NCBI GenBank assembly: GCA_947494705.1
Contig: CANLVN010000001.1
Span: 868,001-932,000 of the forward strand
Direction: 5' to 3'
DNA from: an uncultured Erythrobacter sp.
GTDB taxonomy: Bacteria > Pseudomonadota > Alphaproteobacteria > Sphingomonadales > Sphingomonadaceae
Length of the DNA stretch: 64,000 bases
The translations under genes and the position numbers were made by a program. Below, in pieces: positions 56,946 to 64,000 of the stretch; positions within the stretch are counted from its first letter, which is position 1; each line of letters opens with the position of its first letter. The notes under the pieces are model-generated. The model searched no databases. It had not been told where the DNA came from and saw only the letters and a list, made by a program, of their open reading frames with translations.

Positions 56946-57071
56946 ATGTTCGCCGACAACGCCCGCCAGAACGCCTCCAGCAACCTCTTCGCCGCCGCAA
57001 TCTCGGTCGCCATCTCCGCCGTGCTATTCGCCTATGCCATCGTCCCTGCCAGCCCGACCCTGATCGCCTGA
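56946..57071 (+). CDS. 41-residue membrane micro-protein, copy 2
   Basis: Paralogue of the 56799 gene, sharing NLFAAAIS.A-SA.LFAYAIVPASP.LIA. N-terminus differs (MFADNARQNASS). AAAGGA precedes the ATG at 9 bases. Terminator at 57129 closes the unit. Function unknown; the two likely act together in the inner membrane. Confidence 0.87.
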   Translation: MFADNARQNASSNLFAAAISVAISAVLFAYAIVPASPTLIA

Positions 57072-57128
57072 ACGCACCCTCCTCCAAAGTCCCCGACCGG
57101 GCCGTTCGTTAGTCCCACGGCCCGAAGA

Positions 57129-57160
57129 GAAACCCCCGCCCGTCCCCGGCGGGGGTTTTT
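57129..57160 (+). terminator. terminator of the micro-protein unit
   Basis: Stem AACCCCCGCC (57131-57140) with GGCGGGGGTT (57149-57158), followed by TTT. The strand shown is that of the micro-proteins; an AGAGAAA flank makes the hairpin less suited to the other strand. Confidence 0.9.
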
Positions 57161-57318
57161 GCATTCGACCTGCAGTCCCTGCACCCGTCGCCGTTTTCGC
57201 ACGTGCCGCCCGGTTCCCGTCCGGCCAAAAATAAAGATCGGAACGCGAGGCCGATTCCTTCCGTTGGTCTTGCAAAACCCCCTTTTCTGAAACCCCAAGT
57301 TACAAAGGTGCGCAAAAC

Positions 57319-58701
57319 ATGTCGCAGATACAGACAATCAACCCCGCAACGCGCGAACCGCTCGAAACCTACGAGAAGATGAGCAAGGACCAGGCGTTCG
57401 AAATCGTCGAAGCGGCGCATGAGGCCTTTCTCGACTGGCGCAAGCGCAGCCCCGAAGAGCGCGCGCCCTTCCTGCGCGACATTGCGAGCAAACTGCGGGA
57501 AAACTCCGATGAACTCGCGAAACTGATGACGCGCGAAATGGGCAAGCTCTACAAGGACGGCAAGACCGAGGTCGAACTGTGCGCGCGCCTGTTCGAATAT
57601 TCGGCCGATAACGGTCCAAAGGAACTCGCCGACGAAGAGCGCACCCATTCGGGTGGCAAGAAGCGCGGCATCGTCACCTACTCGCCGATCGGCGTGATCT
57701 ATTCGGTGCAGCCGTGGAACTTCCCGCTCTACCAGGCGGTGCGCGTGCTCGCAGCGAACATCATGGCGGGCAATGCCTGCATCCTCAAGCACGCCTCGAT
57801 CTGCACCGGCAGCGGCCTGATGCTGCGCGACCTGTGCCTCGAAGCCGGGCTGCCCAAGGGCCTGTTTGACGTGGTCGTCATCGGTCATGACGTTTCCGAC
57901 GACATCATCGAACACGACAAGATCCGCGCAGTCACGATGACTGGCAGCGATGGAGCCGGCGCGCATATCGGCGAAAAGGCCGCCGCCGCGCTCAAGAAGA
58001 CTGTGCTCGAACTCGGCTCGAACGACGCCTATCTCGTGCTCGAAGACGCCGACATCGAATTGGCTGCCAAGACCTCGATGGTCGGGCGGCTCTACAATAA
58101 CGGCGAAACCTGCGTGAACGCCAAGCGCTTCATTGTCGCCGATGCCGTCTATGACCAGTTTATCGAGGCTTTCGTCGAGAACATGAAGTCCGCCAAGATG
58201 GGCGATCCGATGGACGAAGGCACCAATCTCGGCCCGCTTTCGAGCGAGCAGCAGTTCAAGGACGTCAAGGAGCAGACCGAAAAGAGCATCGCCAACGGCG
58301 CGAAGGCACTGTGCGGCGCCGACCCGGAAGACGACCCGAAGGGCTGGTACTATCCCGCCACCGTGCTGGTCGACTGCAAGCCGGGCATGCCTGCCTATGA
58401 CGACGAAATCTTCGGTCCGGTCGCCGCAGTGATCCGCGCGAAGGACGACGAGGACGCGATGCGCATCGCCAATGACAGCCGCTATGGCCTTGGTGGAGGC
58501 ATCTTCTCGAAGGACGAGGAAAAGGCAATCCGACTTGCCCGCGACCATTTCGACACCGGGATGGTGCGTATCAACTCCTTCGGCGCGGCCGATCCCAACA
58601 TGCCGTTCGGCGGGGTCAAGGACTCCGGCTATGGCCGCGAACATGGCGGTTTCGGCATGAAGGAATTCGTCAACACCAAGGCGATTTTCCTGCCGAGCTG
58701 A
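57319..58701 (+). CDS. NAD(P)-dependent succinate-semialdehyde dehydrogenase-like aldehyde dehydrogenase
   Basis: 460 residues. Active-site Cys265 in NGETCVNAKRF, Glu231 in VLELGSNDAYL. QPWNFPLYQ and the C-terminal GSFGAADPNMPFGGVKDSGYGREHG-like motif are GabD/SAD type. The GGC-to-GSN change (LELGS for LELGG) is a family variant also seen in SSADH-like proteins. Oxidises succinate semialdehyde or a related aldehyde. 31 bp before the next gene on the same strand. Confidence 0.9.
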   Translation: MSQIQTINPATREPLETYEKMSKDQAFEIVEAAHEAFLDWRKRSPEERAPFLRDIASKLRENSDELAKLMTREMGKLYKDGKTEVELCARLFEYSADNGPKELADEERTHSGGKKRGIVTYSPIGVIYSVQPWNFPLYQAVRVLAANIMAGNACILKHASICTGSGLMLRDLCLEAGLPKGLFDVVVIGHDVSDDIIEHDKIRAVTMTGSDGAGAHIGEKAAAALKKTVLELGSNDAYLVLEDADIELAAKTSMVGRLYNNGETCVNAKRFIVADAVYDQFIEAFVENMKSAKMGDPMDEGTNLGPLSSEQQFKDVKEQTEKSIANGAKALCGADPEDDPKGWYYPATVLVDCKPGMPAYDDEIFGPVAAVIRAKDDEDAMRIANDSRYGLGGGIFSKDEEKAIRLARDHFDTGMVRINSFGAADPNMPFGGVKDSGYGREHGGFGMKEFVNTKAIFLPS

Positions 58702-58731
58702 TCGGTCATTCCCACATTCAGGAGAAATTCC

Positions 58732-59331
58732 ATGCAGATACTTGTAGCGGGCGCGACCGGAAACACCGGTCGTCGCCTCACCGATGAACTCGTGCGACGC
58801 GGACATACGCCGGTCGCGATGGTGCGTGACAGCTCGGACACGTCCGGACTGCCCGATGCCGCGATCCAGCGCCGCGCCGATCTCACGGATCTAGATGACG
58901 ACGTCACCCAAGGTTGCGACGCCGTGGTCTTCGCCGCCGGTTCCGGCGGCGATACAAGCGCCGAGATGACCGACAAGGTCGACCGCGACGGTGCGATCCG
59001 CCTGATCGAGATTGCCGAGAAGACGGGCATGAAACGCTTCGTCATGCTCAGTTCTGTCGGCGCGGGCGACCCGCCCGAAGACAGCGACCTGAAGCACTAT
59101 CTCGAAGCCAAGCATGCGGCGGACGAGCGGCTGATGAAGACAGACATGGATTATGCGATCCTGCGTCCTGTCAGCCTCACCGATGACGGCCCGACCGGCA
59201 ATGTCGTTCTGGGCGATGCGGTCGATACCGGCGCGAAGGCGGCCCGCGGCGATGTCGCGGTTCTGCTCGCCGATGCAGTGGAAAGCGATGAGTGGAACGG
59301 TAGGGTCACTCTGATGCAGACCGCCGACTGA
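58732..59331 (+). CDS. NAD(P)-binding atypical SDR (NmrA/YwnB-like)
   Basis: 199 residues. GATGNTGRRLTDELVRRG is the N-terminal dinucleotide loop. Matches the atypical SDR group that reads as sensors or quinone reductases. No catalytic YxxxK pair is apparent. Same strand as the aldehyde dehydrogenase, probably cotranscribed. Confidence 0.82.
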   Translation: MQILVAGATGNTGRRLTDELVRRGHTPVAMVRDSSDTSGLPDAAIQRRADLTDLDDDVTQGCDAVVFAAGSGGDTSAEMTDKVDRDGAIRLIEIAEKTGMKRFVMLSSVGAGDPPEDSDLKHYLEAKHAADERLMKTDMDYAILRPVSLTDDGPTGNVVLGDAVDTGAKAARGDVAVLLADAVESDEWNGRVTLMQTAD

Positions 59332-59352
59332 TCACACGGCCCGTAAAAGAGA

Positions 59353-59386
59353 AACGCCGCCCGCGCCTTATGGCACGGGCGGCGTT
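59353..59386. terminator. bidirectional terminator between convergent genes
   Basis: Perfect 11-bp stem AACGCCGCCCG / CGGGCGGCGTT (59353-59363, 59376-59386) followed by TTTTG on plus and, with the AAA flank, by TTTC on minus. Confidence 0.93.
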
Positions 59387-59409
59387 TTGCGTTGGACTGA
59401 AGCGTCGGT

Positions 59410-60210
59410 TTAACGCGGAGCCATGCGGATAGCCCCGTCGAGGCGCACGTCCTCGCCGTTGAAGTAGCCGCACTCGATCATGGTCATGGCGAGGCGGGCA
59501 TATTCGTCGGGCAGGCCCAGACGCTTGGGGAACGGCACGGAAGCGGCCAGCGCATCCTTCACCTTTTGCGGAGCCGCGTTCATCAGCGGGGTCTCGAAGA
59601 TCCCCGGCAGGATGGTGTTGACGCGGATGCCTTCGCTCATCAGGTCACGCGCGATCGGCAGGGTCATGCCGACGACGCCGCCCTTGGACGCGGAATAGGC
59701 CGCCTGGCCCATCTGGCCGTCTTCAGCCGCCACCGAAGCGGTGTTGACGATGGCGCCGCGATCGCCGTCATCGCTGAGCGGATCGAGCTTGAGCATACCC
59801 GCTGCCGACTTGGCGATGCAGCGGAAGGTGCCGATGAGGTTCACCTGGATGACGAAATCGAAGGCGGAAAGCGGGAAGTGCTTCGTTTCGCCGGTCAGCC
59901 CGCCATTGTCGTCCTTCACGCGGCTGGCGGTTTTCATCGCATTGCCGATCCCGGCGCAGTTGACGAGGATACGCTCCTGCCCGTGCGCTTCGCGGGCCTT
60001 GGCGAAACCGGCATCGACTTCCTCGTCGCTGGTCACGTTGACCTTGCAGAAGACGCCGCCGATCTCCTTGGCCATCGCCTCGCCCTTCTCTTCGTTCATG
60101 TCGAAGATCGCGACCTTGGCGCCCTTGGCTGCCAGAGCGCGCGCCGTCGCCGCGCCGAGGCCGGAGGCGCCGCCGGTGACGACGGCGGGAGTGTTGGCTG
60201 AAACTTCCAT
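59410..60210 (-). CDS. SDR, 3-hydroxyacyl-CoA dehydrogenase-like (HSD17B10 type)
   Basis: 266 residues. TGGASGLG at 12-19, D37 in FDMNEE (NAD preference), catalytic Tyr and Lys in AAYSASKGG near 170. Length and the N-terminal PAVVTGGASGLGAATARALA resemble the type II 3-hydroxyacyl-CoA dehydrogenases that work with thiolases. Located 25 bp after the thiolase gene on the same strand, so beta-oxidation-type function is likely. Confidence 0.85.
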   Translation of the reverse strand: MEVSANTPAVVTGGASGLGAATARALAAKGAKVAIFDMNEEKGEAMAKEIGGVFCKVNVTSDEEVDAGFAKAREAHGQERILVNCAGIGNAMKTASRVKDDNGGLTGETKHFPLSAFDFVIQVNLIGTFRCIAKSAAGMLKLDPLSDDGDRGAIVNTASVAAEDGQMGQAAYSASKGGVVGMTLPIARDLMSEGIRVNTILPGIFETPLMNAAPQKVKDALAASVPFPKRLGLPDEYARLAMTMIECGYFNGEDVRLDGAIRMAPR

Positions 60211-60235
60211 TATTTCTTCCTCTCAGATGTAGGGA

Positions 60236-61405
60236 TTAAACCGATTCAACGATGGTCACGTTGGCGACGCCGCCGCCTTCACACATCGTTTGCAGGCCGT
60301 ATTTCTTGCCGTGGCGCTTGAGCGCATGGACCAGCGTCGCCATCAGCTTGGTGCCCGAGGCACCCAGCGGGTGGCCAAGCGCGATCGCGCCGCCGTGGAC
60401 ATTGAGCTTTTCCGGGTCCGCGCCGGTATGCTTGAGCCATGCGAGCGGCACGGGTGCGAAGGCTTCGTTCACCTCGTACAGATCGATGTCGTCAATCTTC
60501 ATGCCGGCGCGCTCCAGCGCCTTGTCGGTCGCGAAAAGCGGCTCTTCCAGCATGATTACCGGGTCGCCGGCGGTCACGGTCAGATTGTGAATGCGCGCGA
60601 TGGGCGTGAGATTGTAGCGCTTGAGCGCTTCTTCGCTCACCACCAGCACCGCCGACGAACCGTCGCAGATCTGGCTGGCCGATGCAGCTGTGACAATTCC
60701 CTTGGGATCGATCAGCTTGACCCCTGCGATCCCCTCGAGCGTCGCATCGAAGCGGATGCCTTCATCCACCGTGTGCATCTCGGTGCCTTCGGGCGTCTCG
60801 ATCTCGACAGGGATGATCTCGTTCTCGAAAGCGCCGGTTTCCGTCGCCATCTTCGCCTTGGTGTGGCTGCCCAGCGCGAAGCTGTCGAGCTGGCCCTTGT
60901 CGAAGCCGTGTTTCTTGGCGATCATTTCGGCGCCCATGAACTGGCTGAACTGGATGCCGGGCCATTTTTCCTCGAGGCCCGGCGACTTGTAGTGGCCCAG
61001 ACCTTCCTTCATGTGCAGCGTCGCGTTGGAGCCCATCGGTACGCGCGTCATGCTTTCGACGCCGCTGGCGATGACCACGTCCTGGGTTCCGCTCATCACC
61101 GCCTGCGCGGCGAACTGGATTGCCTGCTGCGAAGAACCGCACTGGCGGTCGATGGTGACAGCGGGAACCGAGTTCGGGAGCTTCGAGGAGAGCACGCCCA
61201 TGCGCCCGACCTGCATCGACTGTTCGCCCGCCTGGCTGACACAGCCAGTGATGACATCCTCCACCGCGCTGGGATCAATCCCGCTGCGATCGACGATGGC
61301 ATCGAGCGATTTTGCGAGCAGGTCGACCGGGTGTACCCCTGCAAGGCGACCGCCGCGGCGGCCTCCGGCAGTGCGGACGGCTTCGACGATATAGGCTGTG
61401 GACAT
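60236..61405 (-). CDS. acetyl-CoA acetyltransferase (thiolase)
   Basis: 389 residues. Nucleophile Cys89 in TIDRQCGSSQQA; C-terminal HGGAIALGHPLGASG and TMCEGGG (second Cys and His). Catalyses acetyl-CoA transfer or thiolysis in fatty-acid or related degradation. Start at MSTAYIVEA; the 122-residue upstream frame has no thiolase sequence. Upstream palindrome CGTTTACGTAAACG suggests control by a TetR-like or similar regulator. Confidence 0.92.
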   Translation of the reverse strand: MSTAYIVEAVRTAGGRRGGRLAGVHPVDLLAKSLDAIVDRSGIDPSAVEDVITGCVSQAGEQSMQVGRMGVLSSKLPNSVPAVTIDRQCGSSQQAIQFAAQAVMSGTQDVVIASGVESMTRVPMGSNATLHMKEGLGHYKSPGLEEKWPGIQFSQFMGAEMIAKKHGFDKGQLDSFALGSHTKAKMATETGAFENEIIPVEIETPEGTEMHTVDEGIRFDATLEGIAGVKLIDPKGIVTAASASQICDGSSAVLVVSEEALKRYNLTPIARIHNLTVTAGDPVIMLEEPLFATDKALERAGMKIDDIDLYEVNEAFAPVPLAWLKHTGADPEKLNVHGGAIALGHPLGASGTKLMATLVHALKRHGKKYGLQTMCEGGGVANVTIVESV

Positions 61406-61877
61406 GCGCTGATTTGCTCCTTCCCGTTTACGTAAACGTTTTGATTTGCCACTCGCGTATTGCACCGTCCGGCCAGAATCAAGCGACCAATAGGTTAGTT
61501 GAGCCGGGAGCGCGGCGGCTTCGCGCTGGCCTTCGCAGACCCTCTGCGTGACGCGCCCGGACGCCCGCACGCCCTGTCGGCGATGTTCGAGCGAAGTCCG
61601 AAAATCAGCCGCGTTCGAAAAGAACCGTCCGCAACGCCCCCCGCTGTGACATTTCGCACCTGCACAAAGTGCCTCGCGCAACAATGTTGCAATAATGGCA
61701 CAACGGTGACGCAAACTCGGAATTGGAGCCCATTTTCGTTTGCGAGAAACGGGGCAAATGGCGCATTTCACCAGCCAGCAATCGGTGTGCGTTGCATTTG
61801 CCTCGCGTCACCACCGCTTGTTGAACCTAAAAAGTTGTGCCGGGACCACCCTCGGCAACCAAGGGGACTAACAACTC
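61406..61877. other. 472-bp intergenic region between divergent thiolase and TonB receptor genes
   Basis: Contains the CGTTTACGTAAACG palindrome near the thiolase start. The half towards the receptor has GCAACA-A-TGTTGC (61678-61690) and an AT-rich stretch 61720-61760. I see no small gene. AAGGGGACTAACAACTC before ATG 61878 includes the receptor's ribosome site. Confidence 0.45.
61425..61438. promoter_or_regulatory. perfect 14-bp palindrome upstream of thiolase
   Basis: CGTTTACGTAAACG, fully self-complementary, 20 bp before the thiolase ATG. Resembles operators of TetR or LacI-type regulators. The regulator gene is not in the window. Confidence 0.65.
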
Positions 61878-64000
61878 ATGAAGAAGACATTTATCCTGAA
61901 AGCGAGCGCTGCGCCGTTCGCTCTGGGTCTTGCGCTAGCGGCTTCGCCTGCGCTGGCTCAGGACATGGACGCGGACGAAGGTGCCGATGAGCCGATGGCG
62001 GAAAGCGCGCCGATCGTCGTGACCGGTTCGCGTATTCCGCGCCCGAACATCGAGTCGGCCAGCCCGGTGACCGTCGTTGGCGCCGAGCAGATCGACCTGA
62101 CCGGTACGACGACCGTCGAAACCCTTCTCAACGAACTGCCGCAGGTTATCCCCGGCAACACCCGCGTTTCGAACAACGCTGGCGGTGAGAACTTCGCAAC
62201 CCTCGACCTGCGTGGCCTTGGCCCGGGTCGTACGCTGATCCTGCTTAACGGCGAGCGTCTGCCCGCTTCGACTACCACCGGTGTTGTCGACGTGAACCAG
62301 ATCCCGACCGGCCTGATCGAGCGCGTTGACGTTGTGACCGGCGGTGCATCGGCCGTTTACGGTTCGGACGCCATGGCAGGCGTTATCAACTTCATCCTCA
62401 AGGACGATTTTGAAGGCGTCCAGCTCACCGGTCTGCAGAGCTTCTCTGAAGACGGCGCTTTCGACAGCTACACTGTCAACGGTATCGTCGGCGGCAACTT
62501 CGCCGATGGTCGCGGTAACTTCACCTTCTACGGTTCGTGGACCGATCGTGACGGTGTGTTCCAGGGCCGTTACCCGTATTCGAACGTTTCGGCTGCGATC
62601 TACCTGCCGATCAACAACGAAACGGGCCAGTATGGCATTCCTTATGTCGCTGACGATCCCTCGGATCTCCAGACCACTCCTGGCTTCACCCAGGCGCTCG
62701 TTTCGGGCGGTGGTTCGGCTACTCCGCCTTGGGGCTGGATCGCAAACGACGCCACCAACCCGTTCCAGAACCTCGGCACGACGCTGCCGGGCGAATTCGG
62801 TGCTGGTCAGTATGACACCAACTGCGATGGCGTTGCCAACACGACGCCGTACGACACGGGCAACCTGTCGTTCAACGATGCAGGCGCGCTCACCCCGCGT
62901 CAGGTGTCCGGCAACTGCGCAATTCCGCTGCGTTCGATCGGCTCGTCGCGTTACAACTTCGGCCCGCTCAACTACCTGATCACGCCGCTTGACCGCCTGA
63001 CGCTGACCGCAATTGGCCGTTACGAGTTCGACGACGCAACCCGTCTTCGTATCTACAGCTCGTACACCAACGCGAACCAGCAGGTCATTCTGGCTCCGAC
63101 GCCTGCGACCGGTATCACGGTTCCTGCTGACAGCCCGCTGATCCCTGACGATCTGCGTGCTGCTCTCGACAGCCGTGACGATCCCGACGCACCGTTCATC
63201 ATCAACCGTCGTTTCTTCGAAACCGGTGGCCGTGTTGGTGACTTCACGACCGACTCGAAGAACATTCGTGCGGTTGTCGAGCACGACCTCAGCGATCGTT
63301 TCTCGGTCAACGTCGTCGGTAGCTTCGGTCGCGTCGACAACGTGGTTCAGAACCAGGGCAACATCCGTGCATCGGCTGTGACCCAGGGTCTTGCGGGCTG
63401 CCCCGCGGGTTCGGGTCCGGGCTGTGTTCCGATCGACATTTTCGGCCCGGGCACTCTTACGCCCGACATGCTGAGCTTTGTCGCTCTGACCACGACCGAC
63501 ACCGAGCGTTTCGAGCAGCTGCGTGTTGCAACCAACCTGACCGGTTCGCTCTTTGAGCTTCCGGGCGGCCCGCTGGGTATCGCGGTTGGTGCCGAGTATC
63601 GTAAGGACACGGGTGTTACCCAGGTCGACGATGCGAAGCGTACTGGCGACATCATCGGCTTTAACGCCGCTGGCTCGATCTCCGGTTCGATCAACGTCAC
63701 CGAGTTCTACGGCGAAGTCCGTGCACCGATCCTGCCGTTCGTTTCGGTTGGTCTTGGTGCTCGTTACTCCGACTACTCGACCGTTGGCGGGCTCTTCAAC
63801 TGGAAGGCCGAAGCGGAAATCACTCCGACCGACTGGATCAAGATCCGCGGTTCGTACAACCGTGCGGCGCGTGCGCCGAACGTGTTCGAGCTGTTCCAGA
63901 ACGGTGACCAGGGCTTCCCGTCCTACACCGACCCGTGTAACGCGACCAACGCTGGCCGTGACGAGGACTTCTGTGTCGCTCAGGGTGTTCCCGAAGCAGC
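61878..64000 (+). CDS. TonB-dependent outer-membrane receptor, 3' end cut off by the window
   Basis: At least 707 residues. Signal peptide ending ALAQ, then IVVTGSRIPRPN (TonB-box-like and plug start), plug domain with TLDLRGLGPGRTLILLNGERL and NQIPTGLIERVDVVTGGASAVYGSDAMAGVINFI, and the start of the beta-barrel. The LNGERLP and VYGSDAMAGVINF motifs are typical of the sphingomonad TonB-receptor expansion. CGT, GGT, GCT and GTT codons are much commoner than in neighbours, suggesting high expression. Substrate not deducible. Confidence 0.93.
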   Translation, partial: MKKTFILKASAAPFALGLALAASPALAQDMDADEGADEPMAESAPIVVTGSRIPRPNIESASPVTVVGAEQIDLTGTTTVETLLNELPQVIPGNTRVSNNAGGENFATLDLRGLGPGRTLILLNGERLPASTTTGVVDVNQIPTGLIERVDVVTGGASAVYGSDAMAGVINFILKDDFEGVQLTGLQSFSEDGAFDSYTVNGIVGGNFADGRGNFTFYGSWTDRDGVFQGRYPYSNVSAAIYLPINNETGQYGIPYVADDPSDLQTTPGFTQALVSGGGSATPPWGWIANDATNPFQNLGTTLPGEFGAGQYDTNCDGVANTTPYDTGNLSFNDAGALTPRQVSGNCAIPLRSIGSSRYNFGPLNYLITPLDRLTLTAIGRYEFDDATRLRIYSSYTNANQQVILAPTPATGITVPADSPLIPDDLRAALDSRDDPDAPFIINRRFFETGGRVGDFTTDSKNIRAVVEHDLSDRFSVNVVGSFGRVDNVVQNQGNIRASAVTQGLAGCPAGSGPGCVPIDIFGPGTLTPDMLSFVALTTTDTERFEQLRVATNLTGSLFELPGGPLGIAVGAEYRKDTGVTQVDDAKRTGDIIGFNAAGSISGSINVTEFYGEVRAPILPFVSVGLGARYSDYSTVGGLFNWKAEAEITPTDWIKIRGSYNRAARAPNVFELFQNGDQGFPSYTDPCNATNAGRDEDFCVAQGVPEA

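Noticed and set aside
57109..58806. Long minus-strand open frame (565 codons) opposite the aldehyde dehydrogenase
   Set aside because: The plus-strand dehydrogenase has clear catalytic motifs; the antisense frame does not resemble any protein.

Overview
The window is a chromosomal stretch of a GC-rich alphaproteobacterium. Its gene content and protein sequences fit the order Sphingomonadales, most likely the family Erythrobacteraceae (Erythrobacter, Qipengyuania or Altererythrobacter type). The pointers are a short-form ArgC, an alphaproteobacterial argS-SPOR-nagZ-scpAB-tatABC run, a glnB-glnA pair behind a sigma-54 promoter, a Tad/Cpa pilus locus and a large TonB-dependent receptor. This assignment is inference; no rRNA or tRNA gene was seen. 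Coding density is very high. Both ends cut genes: rsmH at base 1 and the TonB receptor at base 64000.

Layout. 1-4.1 kb (minus): start of the division and cell-wall cluster (mraZ-rsmH), two uncharacterised membrane-anchored proteins, cysteine synthase and a 2Fe-2S ferredoxin. 4.2-9.4 kb: AlkA-type glycosylase, S9 peptidase, SDR, pterin dehydratase and the haem-export pair ccmAB. 9.5-13.8 kb: flavodoxin-fold oxidoreductase, methionine aminopeptidase, a lipoprotein, M17 aminopeptidase and an SH3-like protein. 13.8-16.9 kb: argC, then the nitrogen module glnB-glnA with a sigma-54 promoter and a strong terminator. 17-22.4 kb: a secreted gluzincin-like protein, an XRE regulator/membrane-protein pair with three evenly spaced operator-like palindromes, an orphan phage-type lysozyme with a 21-bp-period repeat, and two exported proteins. 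22.4-29.7 kb (minus): bpt-tamA-tamB. 29.9-34.6 kb: threonine dehydratase, a beta-hydroxyacid dehydrogenase, an exported amidohydrolase and two tandem paralogous small exported proteins.

34.7-41.5 kb is one long minus-strand operon, argS-SPOR-nagZ-scpA-scpB-tatA-tatB-tatC (translation, envelope, chromosome segregation, protein export). 41.7-47.4 kb holds a lipoprotein, ispH-thrB-rnhA, a DUF1508 protein, a DAO-family oxidoreductase and an alpha/beta hydrolase. 47.5-54.9 kb is a Tad pilus operon, cpaA-B-C-D-E-tadB-tadC. It carries no cpaF motor ATPase where one is normally found and no Flp pilin gene. 55-57.2 kb holds a crotonase and a MarR regulator, facing away from two ~40-residue membrane peptides behind a second, near-consensus sigma-54 promoter. 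57.3-61.4 kb is aldehyde dehydrogenase, an NAD-binding protein, an SDR and thiolase. The window ends in a TonB-dependent receptor whose codon choice suggests high expression.

Most of the window is housekeeping. The least explained parts are the sigma-54-driven micro-protein pair (56.6-57.2 kb), the XRE/triple-operator/lysozyme region (18.7-20.6 kb), the tandem small exported paralogues (34.1-34.6 kb), the Tad locus without CpaF, and several perfect palindromes at gene starts.
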